A DNA stretch of 64,000 nucleotides. It comes from Saturnia japonica (Eukaryota > Arthropoda > Insecta > Lepidoptera > Saturniidae). A program made the translations under genes and the position numbers. The notes below the pieces were generated by a model, which was not told the DNA's origin, did no database searches, and saw only the letters and a program-made list of their open reading frames with translations. This document shows, one piece after another, positions 1-14,000 of this stretch (its first letter is position 1; each line of letters starts with the position of its first letter). Location: NCBI GenBank assembly GCA_033032175.1, contig CM065319.1, positions 14,419,018 through 14,483,017 on the forward strand, in the 5' to 3' direction.

Positions 1-1894
1 TGGCGGTAATGACGTCAACATAACAATAATAATTACTAGCGTAAAACAGAAAAAAAATCATGAAATAAGTTATTAAATATTATAATATTCAAATTAGTGT
101 CTCAAAAAGGAAGTGCAAAAAAATTGGACAATGCCCATTCTTTGCTCAATTGTGTCTTTAATAGTAATAAAAAAAAAATGCGTGCAACTCACACGTGGTA
201 GAAGTGAAACCTTTGCATCTATATTTTTTAAATTCAGAAAATGATCAAATACACACTAATTTAAAGTTTATGAAAATGTACATACGAGTACTCATAATCA
301 TTATTCACAATATCATTTTCAATTAATGCACATTTGAAATATCCATCGTAACCTGTAAGGTTAGGGCATGGTTAGGCAATATCACCTGTAACAGAATATC
401 ATCAATGTTGTCTAAAAAGCTTTTATTTCGTGCCTTTTTGGTGAGGTAATAAAATTCATTATTGCTTGGCAATCTTTTTACTGTCACTTTCGCTTTTTCG
501 TTTCAACGACTTTCAAATCACAACGATGCTAAAGAAGTTTTCACTTCAATAAATTAATAGCTTTTGTATTTGAAATAAATGAATTAAAACTACGATTAAA
601 TAAAAATATTTAGTATATAATTTAAATACATAAAAATATGTATTGATTATAATGTGTATACTACAAGCGCGTTTTTTTTTCGGATCAAATCTGTAAATGA
701 TTAATACTTTAAATATGATAAAATTACTAAATTATTAGTTATGTTTTAAGAATAGTCGAAAACACTTGTAATTGCCTACCGATACCATTTACGACTCTGT
801 AACTCGATTAACTGAAAGTGAAGAAAAGAGTAATAAGGAAACGTAGACGCTTGAGAAATGTTCTTTTAACACAAATATTTAATAAGAAAGTTTAATGATT
901 CATATTTTATTTTAAGAGGTATTTTACTAATACTAATAATACTAATCTCAGATAGGTGTCGCTTAAAGTACTACTACTACATGTATGTAATATACATTTC
1001 CAACAAAAATCAATGCTGCAAGTACTTCATACTATCCAACTCACCGCTGGAATGAAGCGTTCCCAAAAAGCTAGCCACATTGCTACGGTGTATGGCATTG
1101 TTTATCACCTATCTTATTGGTCGACTCGCGAGTCACTTATAAAGACTAAGCGTACTTGAACCCCATGCGCCCAGAAAAAATGCTTTGTGAAAAACTAAAC
1201 TATAGCACATAAAATGCCGACAAAATTACATAATATTACTTATATTTTTTCATAAATAAATAACATAACTTCATGACTTTAAAACAAAAAGCATCACATA
1301 ATATTTTGAGATCCCGCCAAAAACTCCCACGTGATATTCGAAACGAATAGGAGATGTATTTCCCACTTTGCCTAAATAGCATTTTGCATCCTACAGAATG
1401 CCAGCATTTCATTTATTGCGTATAACATATATTAAATAAATATTTAGGGTTTATACGTAAACCATTTTAATATAAAATTATAAGTTGTATGTAGAGTAAA
1501 TTTTGTTCCTAAATCCCTAAATGTTTCCTCAATCCTAAATGTTTTGATCGAATCAAAACGGTACTTCAGGATCTTTCATAATAATTGACTTTTTTCTTTT
1601 TTGTTTATTATACTATCATCGCTTTTAAATTCATAATGTGTTATAAAATAAAAATTATAAAAACAACATACCTAATAGCAAAACGCACTTGAAGTTTTTT
1701 GTAAATAATTTTACTGTGTATAAATAAACACTTTTTTAATCAAATTCATCATCAATCATGTTACGCTTTCGTCACATGATTCAAGCACGTCACGCAGATT
1801 TCAATTTTATCCTATAGACGCACCAAAAGATCTTCACAAAAGCTATACATATTTATGATAATATATACATAAAAAATTTACTAACAGAAACAAA
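1..1894. other. 5' flank of the alkaline phosphatase gene, no gene seen
   Basis: AT-rich DNA with short homopolymer runs. I see no coding region, RNA gene or recognisable repeat. Any enhancers for the downstream gene would lie here but cannot be identified by eye. Confidence 0.5.
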
Positions 1895-1935
1895 TATAAA
1901 AACTTGTCCATCAAGTAACGACGACGACGTCACAG
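1895..1935 (+). promoter_or_regulatory. Candidate core promoter of the alkaline phosphatase gene
   Basis: TATAAAAA lies at 1895-1902 and an initiator-like TCACAG at 1930-1935, about 36 bases downstream and about 75 bases before the ATG at 2010. Spacing is roughly right for a TATA promoter. In DNA this AT-rich a chance TATA is likely, and an unseen 5' untranslated exon is possible. Confidence 0.25.
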
Positions 1936-2009
1936 CAACATTATTGGGTCGCAAATATCAAGCCAATGCAGTTGATAAAAACAGGTGGTCGCGTATAGAC
2001 GAGGCAGTA

Positions 2010-2070
2010 ATGTCGTGCTTGTGGATTACTGTACTGGCTTACGCCGCTACTCTCACGGTAGCGGACACAG
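2010..2070 (+). CDS. ALP: Alkaline phosphatase exon 1: signal peptide
   Basis: ATG at 2010 begins a hydrophobic leader ([15 protein letters not shown]...). The exon ends after 20 codons plus one base at the donor GTGCGT (2071). The phase-1 end fits exon 2 exactly (G+AA = Glu21). Intron 1 is 7.3 kb, so this exon is placed by signal-peptide character and phase rather than by conserved residues. Confidence 0.75.
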
Positions 2071-5000
2071 GTGCGTAGTTATTGACACGTGTTTTTTTTT
2101 TCAGTGTTTAGAAGTGTTTTTATTTTAAGGAATATCAATTAAGAATTTTAAATGCAACGTAAATTAATTATATTTATACATTTAAAAAAAAAGTGAAATA
2201 TACGGATTTCTTTTCGTTATTAGACTCGAATACTAAATTAAAATGATAATGCTCGCAAAAAAATAAAAAATGAAGGTTTTAATTTCGTTTATATATTAAC
2301 CAATTTAATTATGTATACTACGAGATACTACGCTTAATTGTTTACGCTGGTACAAGATTACCTACCTAATTTAGGTGATAGCGACTATCTTGTTGTAAGA
2401 TCAGCAACCTGTATCTTTTTTAATACAATAATTTCTGAGAATTTTTCTCGTCACCGTATATTGGGATTTAAGGAGATGTCCATTTATTACAGTTTGAAAT
2501 TGTCTATACAATTTGGCGCGATGTTTGAATCGCGTATCTTTCCTCGGCAAGAAGCCGCTACTCAGAAGTGGGAATATTACTGGCTGTTTTTTGTATTATA
2601 CTACACATGACAGTGTGCCCTTACTTTAACTGATGCTTAGCACTGTCATGCCGACTTGTCCAAGTGTCTCTTGACGTTTTGTTTGAAGAATCCGATTTAG
2701 TAGCAAAGGACACTGGCTGAAAGACAATGGTTTTATTATATTACGAGTTTTATAAGGTAAAATGTAGATAAAATCAACATTAACATCTCCTGTCTGAATG
2801 CATGCAATGTTTGACTACTTCAATTCAAGGTAAACAAGTTATTTGAAAGTAAACATTTAGTTAGGTACTTAATAAACGATTAGTAAAATATAATTAATGT
2901 TTATTTACTCGATGTAAATAGGTAACATTACAAATTCCTCCCGTATAAGTTTAAAACAAAATATTAATAATTTCGTCCTTTTTCATTCGACTTCAAAGCG
3001 TCGTTAAATTCAGTAAATTATAGGTATTTGATTTTTGAATTTCATGTAGTCTTTTATAAAGTTTAACAATATATTTACCAAAAACTTGATCGCAATTTTA
3101 GAATTTAGAATAATTATGCACAAGAAAATTTTGAATAGCACGGAACTTACATTATGACTTGCCTCGAAATCTACTTTTAAGGTTTAGTAACATATAGCGA
3201 TTTCTTTATTATGGTTCGATCAGGTTCATGAGTTTTCCTAGTAAACCTAGTTTTTGTCGGTATCCATAAGCGCTTAAAATAAATCAATTGAAAATTACAT
3301 TTTACTTGTATAGAAAAATGTGTAGGATGAATTCAAAAGGCACCAAACATTAGCTCTTCACTTTTAAACACCTCAAATGGCTTAGACATTGAAATGAATT
3401 TAATTTAATTACAATTACATATTCAATAGCATTATAAAAAACATGATACCAAAGTTATTGCGAAGTAAATACAATGATATAGAGGAAAAATGATTTATGC
3501 ATATGATACACCAAATAATTTGCTTTTATGTCCAAACAATATTAATCCTTATATTATATCCGTTTAGATATAAACTAGCTGTAGGTACTCACAATTTTAT
3601 TCTCGTTATAGGAATAGATTAAAAAACTTCTTCGCAAAAAACACTTACATCTATTAACTTTAAAGTGATCGGTGAAGCGGTGTTGGACATTATTAATCTC
3701 CGACGCAAATACAGAGTTGTTATAAATTTAACGTGTGGTCTGTGACGTCATATGCCCCAAACGGCTGAACGGATTTTAATTTTGTTTTTTTTTTTGTTTG
3801 AAAGTTGAATTGGTCGAGTGTGTCATTAGCTATCAACAAAATTTTCTAAACCGTTGAAAGATTATCAGCTCTTTTCTATTTTATGAATGGGTATTAAAAT
3901 CTTTCACAGTTTTGATCGAATTGAAATTTGATAATCAGCGTCTTCAATGATATCAAAAGAATATGGTAATCTTAACCTGATGCTGCAGCATTATCTAGAA
4001 TCTACCAATCCCCTCATCAACTTATAGTAGAGTTATCGTGTTTGGGCTCACTGGAATTGTCTAAATGATTAGATTATTAATTGTATCGTTTTATTATTAT
4101 TATTATTTAAATTTACCTAGTACGTAGATGACTTTATAAAAATATTCTGGTAATTATAATTAATATGTATTTATAAGAGTGTAGAATGAGGTGAAGGCAA
4201 AATACAATATATACTACAAATAAAATAAAACTCTATAAAAACTTATCTTATTGGCCACGTGTTGTAGTTAACTATCTAGAAACTAATAACCATTTAGTGA
4301 CCCTGAACATTTATTAGAGTAAAACAAATGGTTGAAACGTGATATTATTTATTGCACACCTATTAGATAAATTACAATTTTATCTTTTTCAACTTAACAC
4401 ACAATTAGTAGAAACCTCAGAATTGCTTGTGAGGATAATTCATGACAAATTAGCCAGGCTGAATGGTTTGAATTTTGAATTGCATAGATTAGAATTCAGC
4501 ATACATGTTCAACCTAAATTCCCGCTTTACACTTTCATAATAGAATAACGCGTGCTTGGCTACGGGGCAATAGTTTTACAGTAACCTCCACCTTGGCGAA
4601 CAAAAAAGTTCTCTACGCCACGCGCCACATCTTTGTCATACTATGAAACTATGGCATCGTATTCCGGCCAGTGCGTTCTCTTCTTTCTACAACATAGATT
4701 CCTTAAAACATATCATGAAGAGACATTTGAGCGGCAATTGTCAATAGATTGTAGATCACACGGTAGTTCTCGAAGTTGTTGCTGTTCTTACCATCAGGGC
4801 ATCATACAGAGTAATCCCCATGCTGTGCTACGCAAAAAAAAAAAAACAAATTATGATGCGGGTGTATATATAAAATCTATGCCCAGAGATTGAGAAATAG
4901 GTTTATTTTACATAAATCAAACAGATTCGATTGTAGTAATAATATTTATTTTGTGATATAAATGATTAGTAAATAAAGCATTTACAACCATTTAAATGTG

Positions 5001-8000
5001 GTTTGCTAGGTGTGATATTTTTTTGTCCATCAAAGTCTATTATGACGTATATAGATTTGTTAAAAGAATTGTATACTTAAAACATTTAATTGCTGGGTAG
5101 ACACGATAATTGTGTCCGACTGCACCGCGACAACCTTACACCAGGTGTAACAACTGCAATAGAGTAGATTCGTTAAAAGCGTTGTATACTTAGAGCATTT
5201 AATTGCTGGGTTGTAAGACACGACAATTGTGTTAGTTTGGATCGCGACCACTTTACACCAGGTGTAACACCCGCAATAGTTTAGCTCCGTTAAAAGCGTA
5301 GTATGCTTAGAACATATAATTGCTGGATTGTAGGACAAGACAATTGTGTCCAACTGGATTGCGACCACTATACACCAGGTGTAACACCCGTGATAGTGGC
5401 ACGTTTAGGCGTGATCAGCCGGTATATTCTTAGTAATCAAATGGATCGGTAGGGATCTGTATCCGACTGGATCACAACCATGGCACATGGTTCTAAAATC
5501 GTCACAGTGCCTCTATTTTGGTTTATTGCGTTATGGCACCAGCTAGTGTATTCAGCTGCTGGCATGACAGTATCAACCGTTGATGGTTTGTATATATCTC
5601 GATGGTCGCTGTTGTATCATCGCCTGATGATCACAGTGCCGTCATTTTTCTGTGTTAAAGTGTGAACTCCATCAAAATAAGTATAAGTATATACGTATAC
5701 TGGCAATTAAGATGATGGTTATGACTCGACCGTGGTTATGACTTTAGTTCGATGACACTTACATTGTAACTCTTAAGGTGGCTTTCCACGGTTCGTGATA
5801 TTGCGGACGGACGCGGACCAGCCCACACCAACGCACCATGGGAACATTGTCGTCTGTGGAAGCGCAGACAAGCCCGTAGTCTTTGTGTGTGTTCGTCGAC
5901 CGTCTGTGATAACCGCAATTGTATAAAATTCAGTTTGTTCGCAAAAAATGTCTTCTTTATTTTTACCAACCTCTTTGGAATTTTTCAAATGACTGGTTCC
6001 GGAATCATCTCTTACGTTATGCAACTAATCACTAACAGTGTAGAACTAACAGGCCGTACGCAGTTATATCAAGTACTGGTGTCCTTCCTAATAATCCAGT
6101 GACCTAGTTCAAATTTTTTAAATACGTATAAGAAGTATTCAACTGCAATTTTTTTTCTAAACTCTAGGGCCGTCAGATCGGAATCAATCGTCAGATAACT
6201 TTATATAATTAATAATTTTTACAGATAAAGTATGGAAAATCTATAAAAATGTAACATTTAATTTTCAAATAAAATAATCTGTAGATTGAAAAATCGGCCT
6301 TTAAAACAATAACATAAAAGGAAACCGCTGTCCGCTTCACTGCTGTTTCTCCATTTACTTCTTCTAAATCACGCTACAGATTTTCACACGGTTTTCACTA
6401 TCATTAAGATATATTTTTTTTTACAGAAGGTTAGTCTGCACATTACATTTTAATTAAGTTTTGTATATAAGAAAAGCAGTTTTCTCAAAACCGGAACCTG
6501 TCGTCACGTGTAAATATACTTACTCCATTTTATGCATTTCATAATTTGTATAAAAGCAAAAGCATTTCTTTCCAAGAAGCGTTCCAATGGACTTGGAATA
6601 CCTTGGAGCTTCTGAAATTCATTGTAACATGAGACAATACTGAGTCAGCCCCGAGTCTAGCGCCGTGTCTAACTATTTTTGTTTTGGTGGCCTCTTTTCA
6701 AAGAAGTTTCTCTAAATTAAAGTTGATAAAATTTTACTTGATATCCACAATGAGCCAAAAGCGACTTACCAATGCTTCCATATGTCCATTGAAATGGACA
6801 GGAAAGTAAAATTTGATAATGTGATCGAACATTTTAGCAAAATAAAGTCACGTAAGCACGTTTAATATTTCTTGTTTTATTTCGCGGGGTGTTCAAAATA
6901 AATCTGCCCCGGATGTCAAACCATGTTATGACGACTGCACCAATAAGTAAAATGAAATCCATGAAACAGTCAAAAGTTCGATGAATCATTTAAGAATAGC
7001 TATACTACAACACTGCTCCACGCTTACAACACTAAAAAAAAACAGGTCGTTCGCAGCTGTCATTTTAGTCCAGCAGATTATAAATCAGAGTGTAAATAAT
7101 TTTAGTTCTTGAAAAAGCTTAGAAAAAGTCAACAATAACGTATGTAGTATATTAATAAAAAAAATAGGTTATTAATATCTTAACAAAGAAAATCAGAAAT
7201 TATTTTATAAATGAACTGAATAACGTAAATTTCTACAGCTATAACTAAAGGAACTGCTATAGAACTTAGCACCTATTAGATCTCTATACTTTTATTTGGA
7301 ACAATTACTATCCCAAACGTAGTTTCTACAAAAGGCCCCCTTTTCACATTTATGTTTTTATTGGGAGCTTTTATAAAATATATCAGGTTCGCATCATGAA
7401 TGAATACGCGATACACTTTTGATATTGATATGAATTATAGTCTTACAGAATAATTATACGTTTTATAGTATTTTTAAATTTTTATAAACAAATGTATCGA
7501 TTGTAATTTTTACTATCTGTGAAAGTAATTCAAAGATAAATTCGTGTCGACAAGCGGTTAATAAAATTATTATCTGTTAATAGTCACGTTTACTACTACG
7601 AGATTGCTCACGTAAATATGAAAGACTAAAAAGTGTTGCGGTAAGTAAAACGTATATATGTACTTACTTAATCTATAAAATATGATATCTATCCTACATA
7701 CAATTATAAATGTGAAAGTCTGTATGTTTAGATAATTATTGTTAGTTAGTCACGTAAAAGCGACTGCATGGATTTATATGAAATTCTGCTCAGAGATAGC
7801 TCACAAAAATATAGGAAACAGGATACTTTTTATCCCGGTAAAGAAATAATTTACCTCACTGTCTCATTAGCCTAACGGTCGTAAGCGTGACTGTTATAAT
7901 TGATGTCCTGGGTTCGATTTCCAGAAAGAGCAAAGTGTAATTAGGTTTTTCTATAAAATTCTCAGTTGCAGCTCGGAGTTTGATTTTGTGCCCGATTAAT

Positions 8001-11000
8001 GGCAATAAGCTTATCCGTACACGGCGAATTGTGGGTGTACATTAGTACACCTCTGCCTAACCCTTCGGGGATACAGGCGTGATGGTATAACTATGTTTAT
8101 GTTAAATACCCTATTCTGATGTCAAGGTAGACTCGATGAATGAATCAATTAATGGAATACAACTTGTACAAAAATTTATCATAAAAAAAAAAAAAACAAA
8201 TATTACTTTACTTTACCTTAGTTATAATAAAGGCGCAAATTGTTAATTATAGGCATCTTAGGGGTCACTGTAAGTCTTCGAATATAAAATGCTCTATGTT
8301 AATAATCTACATGAACTCCGTCACAAATGACTCGGATACGAAATTTTAAGTCCTTTTATAAACTGTTAATACACTGTACATAAAACATAAATTAGCAAGT
8401 CGCTGTGAACATAATATATCCCAAAATAACATTTACTTTACAAGTTACTGTGCTTTTAACATACAGGTAATTGTGTATTAGTTAATAATAATATTTCAAT
8501 TAATTCAGTAGTAGGCAATGAAATTACATAGAGACCTATGTGTATACCAACAGTTTTTAAAGAAATAATGATAATAATTTAGGACAAATTAATTCCGGAG
8601 GATTTTCGCAAAGTAACGTCTACGTCAATCAAATATTTAAAAGTAAATAAACTTATTTTTAACCGACTTCGAAAAAAGGTTCTCAATTCAAATGTATATT
8701 TTTATATGAATGTTCAGCCATAAGTTCTTGTTTTATGGGCCAATTTGGACGATTTCTTTTTCGTTGAAAAAGCTATACCGCAAGGGTTGTCCCATTTTAA
8801 TTTCATTAGAATCAGACCTTCGAATTCGAAGATACACCAGGGAACTCCTCAAAATCATTGAAGTTGGTTATCTTTTTTATATATAATTTATTTTACTAAA
8901 TAGACATTATTTAAAGTTGTATTACTATATCAAATTAACTCTACATACTTATAACTATATACATTAATAACGTTACTTAAATTAATACTAATAAAATGTA
9001 GTTAAGATCTAAAAATACTAGCAGCATTGCCGCGTTGTATGACAATGCTGATTTTTTGGGCAAGGTAAAAACCCACCTTTTTGTCTCGAGTGGACTCAAA
9101 CAAACGCCCTGCAATTTCATTATACGAGGCGTGTATACTCGGCCTCCATGAACCCATTGTTTCGACCCCAAATGGCTCAAATACATATAAATGGTGTAAA
9201 TTTAAGTATTCGAGCCGCTTCGAGGCTTCTGCTAAAGCGGCTGCGTTGCCAGCCTTAACAGCAGTAGTTGAAAGATGGGATGGAGCCAAGGTATCGGTAT
9301 AAGTTTTCAGTGGTACGTAAGTTAATTTTTGGGTACAATTTGCCAACAGAAAATGCAGTGTCCACGCCAAAACCTAAAAAGATCCTGAACACTGTAATGA
9401 CGCCAGCATACATCCCGGCGGAGGAGAAGCACGGCTCGTACTGGAGGAAATCTGCAGCTGGCACTATCAAGTCCAAGCTAAAGGAGAAAATCAACACGAA
9501 TAAAGCAAAAAATGGAATAATGTTTATAGGCGATGGTATGTCTTTAGCCACAATCATGGCGGCCAGAACTTACGGCGGACAGTTGGACAGGGGCCTCGGC
9601 GAAGAAAACGTACTGGAGTTTGAGAAATTCCCCGTCACTGGTTTAGCAAGAGTGAGTAAAATTTATTATTTGATTATTTCTTGTTCGATTATGAAAAAAA
9701 GTCCATTAATAATCGATTATATTTGCATAAAAATTGATTTTTATGACCTGGAGAATAATTAAAACATCAATATGTAATGAATGTTGGTTAATATTAAACT
9801 GACTGATGATTATTTTGATGAACACAGTTTTGATAACAGACATTTTAGGCATTCAATTTGATCTCCTAAGAAAATACCTAAGGAAACTCAATTATTTAGA
9901 ATCGATTGTTTTAAATCGATTTTAATACAAATTATAATAATCAATTATTTGACTATGATTTTTATTTTGAATATGTTACACCCCTGATGATACGTCAATT
10001 TCGTTTCGTTTTTTTTTTAAATACTTTAAAGACCACAGTTTCTTGGATGGTGGATGATTTGTATTGTAATACGAGTGATATCATTATCTCGCTATCGACC
10101 TTGGGTCCCCCTTCCCTAAAGAGCTCTGAAAACCTTACTCACCGTAGGAACGCAATATAAGGTAATTTGGTTGGTATCTTCTATAGGGAGAGAGTGGTAT
10201 TTCACCAGACCTGCAGGATCAGCTAGTGTACATCCAGTAAACAAATAGAGTAATAGGGATATGTATACGGGTCGTGATCACTATACACATGGTGACTCTT
10301 TCTCATTATTGTGTTTCGACATCAGCCATTGCCGAGAGGATCACAGGCAGGCATTACAACGGCGACCGTAGATGGATTAACGATCACTCTGATCGTCGCT
10401 GTTCCCCACGGTTTAACCGTGTTAATTTTATCCGACAAACATAGCGCTACATTGTTCTTCCCGCAAGTACAAATTATTTTAATTTTTCATTATCTCCTAA
10501 ACTATGTGTCCAAATAACATACTATATCAGCAAAATTTAACTTGATAAAATTGTTTTTATGACGAAGTAACTTTTTTTCGTAAGGATTAATATGATATGT
10601 ATAAAAATAATATTTTCAACAAATCTTTGTCACAAAATACCTTATTATGGCTTATATATAAGAGATACGCATATGCTATAGCTGACCTTTTTTTAGATAT
10701 ACTTAAGATCAATATTTTTGTAGAGCATTGTATTTCCGTATCATTAACGATTACGGCAGCGCACGCGGATAAAGCAGTTCGGGAGGGCCTCGACTTCTAA
10801 CTTACGTAACAAAAATAAATATTTAAGGCTAGTTCAGAGTTGTAACCTAATGCTAGATAACCTATACTATTCCTCATGAGTCTAGCTATCATATTTTTTC
10901 GAATCCTACTGGTAGTTACAGAGATTAACTTGTTAAAACAAAGAAACAAAATAACTTCCGTTTTATTATATTATAGTATAGATTGTTTTTGCTATCAGGC

Positions 11001-14000
11001 ATAGTGCCTTGGCGTGCTAATATACATTAAAAAATAGTAATATACCAACAAATAAGACTAACTGAACCCACCATATTATTTTTATTTACCAATTAACAAC
11101 CGCCCGCAGCTTCATTCGCATTAATCTATTCTAATAGGTACTATAAATTCCAAATCTCCGCGGCAAGAAAACATATCGCTGAACGGGTATTGCTTTTAAA
11201 AATCGTAGTTTTTTAAAACTTTAATAACTTTTTTATTAAATTAAGATATCGTAACATATTTTTTAATATAAGGATCAATAATGAAAAGATTAAAACAATT
11301 TTTATATCAAAATCTAGCCACAGTAGTTTTTGCATGATACGCGCATAACGGCAAACCTCAATCATTATATTATGTAGAAGAACACAATGTAGAAGAAGAT
11401 ATAAATAAATACATTTGCTAAAATCACGGTTTAATGACGTCACTGGTCGCTTTATACAGGTCAATGATAACAACTATTATAAAATATTGAATATGCTTAG
11501 AATAATTAATCACTTATGATAAAATTATGCAAAAACTTCTCAGCGCAAAATATTTGTACATAAACTGAGCGATTCTTGTATATATATCTAATAGTTGACC
11601 CCATAAAAGTTATTTTGCCCTTTTCAGTAGTCAATTTGATGACCACAGCGTCAGCTATCGCGTTCAGGTATAGCATGAAACTTGCCAAGTGCGTGTCGGG
11701 CTACACGCCGTCACAACCACCCTCTCTAGCGGCAACTCAACTCAACGGTCCGTTCCCTTGGTGTGGAGACCTTGAATCTGGCTCCGCTCGCGCGATACAT
11801 GTGACACTCCACTTGCAATCACTAGCTCCTCAAAGACTGACATTACACACAATACCCTCATACATACGTGCACACCACACAGGTACATAGGTTCTGTAAG
11901 GGACCTTTTTTTCTGTTTTTACGCTCTTTAGTGTAGACCATATTTACAGATCACTAAATACATATACAAAAGTTCCTTCCTTCTTCCCAAGAGGAATGGA
12001 ACATGTATATATGTATATGTTAGTTTAGCTCGAATTTTCTATGGATAGGGAATCAGTCAGATCCCAATTTTTTTGTAATCACGGCAACAGCCAAGCCAAG
12101 GTCCGGTCACTTTAGCACCCTTGCGCGCATGTTGCCCACACAACACCGACTACACGCAGTGCAGGTTTCCGAAGATGCCCGTCACAATATGCAGATTTGG
12201 GGAGGGGCTATTAAGTAATTTTCAATGGAACTTGTACGAAATTATTTCTCCAAGTACATTTTATAAGTTGAATAGATGTGCCCCATGGTTACACCTGCAT
12301 ATTATTAAAAAAACATCACTGATGGATGATTTATAGTAGTTCACTAAAGACAATATTTTTTTCTTGATTTATTGACATTGTTATATATAATAAGAAATGT
12401 ATTGTATTTCTAATACTTACCTATGAAATGATAGTCCGGTATTCTTTTTAAGATTAGCTGAAGTGTTTTTAAACTATTTAACAACGCAGTGTGGCATAAT
12501 TACTATGTTATTTTATTATTGAAAAGTGACGTGCGCTGTCAGTCGCGGCTCGCGGGTGTTTATGTTTATATTCTAAGCGATATACCTATTGTAAATTATC
12601 TGGATTATACAGTTTTGCCACAAGTGAATTATTTCATTGTGTTATTCCACATGTAGTGAAAATAAAACTTGGGTGAAAGTTTGTATGATGAACCCATTAT
12701 GTCTCAAATTAGGGATATGAAAGTTCATATTTATGTTTTTGGTAAGAAGGGTTTCACGTTTTTCAAAAAACCTTCCCGCAGGCCGGTATATGATATGATT
12801 TAATTATTTTTGAAGTTTTATTGGGACGGTTAATGCGTTGCATTCATATTGGCATATAATGATAATACCATACACACCGTGATAACGTAACATACCATCA
12901 CGCCTGTATTCCCCGAAGGGTTAGGCAGAGGTGTACTAATGTAGTACCATTGTACCAATGTAATGTACCCACCATTCGCCGAGTATGTTTTTAGGTCCCA
13001 TGTAATAGGGGGCGAGCCTATTGTCATTAATCGGGCACGTAGCCTAACTCCGAGCTGCTACTGAGAATTTCATAGGAGAAACCCAATAACACTTTGCTCA
13101 ACCTGGGAATCGAACCTGACCTCGATCATAGCAGTCGCGCTTACGACCACTAGGCTAACGAGGCAGTGATAAACCCACCTATGGTTTGCTTTTGGTTTGT
13201 CGTGTTCCGAAATCAGCCGGTGCATATGCAGTAATATAGCGAGGTGGTAGGGATTGCGACCACAATACACATAGTGATAAACTCATCTATGATTTTTTTT
13301 TTGGTTTGTCGGGTTACGACAACAGTATGTGTATATGCAGTAATAGTTGCGGCGCTAGGCGTCGTCGGGCGACGTCAGCGACCGCCGACTAGACTGCTTC
13401 GCTCCTGTGAGGGCCTCGCAAAAAACTTTTAACTAATCTTAACAATGATATTTAAAGTAAAGTTATCTATATTATATTAATACATGTAATATTTTTCACC
13501 AAATTTCTCGACAGACCTACTTATATGGAGGAAACTGATCTCGAATATGACATAAAAAGTTTTTTGTCTGTATGTTCAAATTTAACTCAAAAATGGCTTG
13601 ATTAATTCTCATGAAACTTTGTACACGGGATGCTTATACGATCGTTGGTTAATTGATAGGCTATAAGAAATTTCAATATTAATTTTAGAAATAGTAAAAA
13701 AAACCAACAAAAAATATATTTTCGTTTATTTTTAACCGATTTTGATGAAATATATTTGAATAAATCTGTAGTTCTGTCTGTATATTTAATATTTTCCCAA
13801 AATTTCCTGTTAGGCATACTAAGCGTATGATATATATATATATATATATACGAACTGCCACGTATACGTAGAACGTGCAAGTACAACGATACTGATCACG
13901 TATATGCCATTATATTTTTTTTGTCTCAACTGATTTTGATGAAATTTTGTACTCAAGAAGTGTAAGTAATTATTTAATTGATGGGCTATAAGAATTGTTA

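Noticed and set aside
5060..5368. 102-codon minus-strand frame with repeated Cys-rich segments
   Set aside because: It only reflects the 113/117-bp tandem DNA repeat. The units diverge at protein level without frame conservation, and there is no start context or signal peptide.
9255..9557. Minus-strand open frame of 100 codons over alkaline phosphatase exon 2
   Set aside because: It is the antisense shadow of the exon. Similar shadows cross exon 3 (22577-22768), exon 5 (25546-25752) and exon 7 (27027-27236).
11576..11890. 104-codon frame (contains [20 protein letters not shown])
   Set aside because: It overlaps the start of dispersed family D, shows no domain, and lacks a supported start.
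13831..13850. (TA)10 and other simple repeats as regulatory sites
   Set aside because: Ordinary microsatellites; nothing supports a regulatory role.
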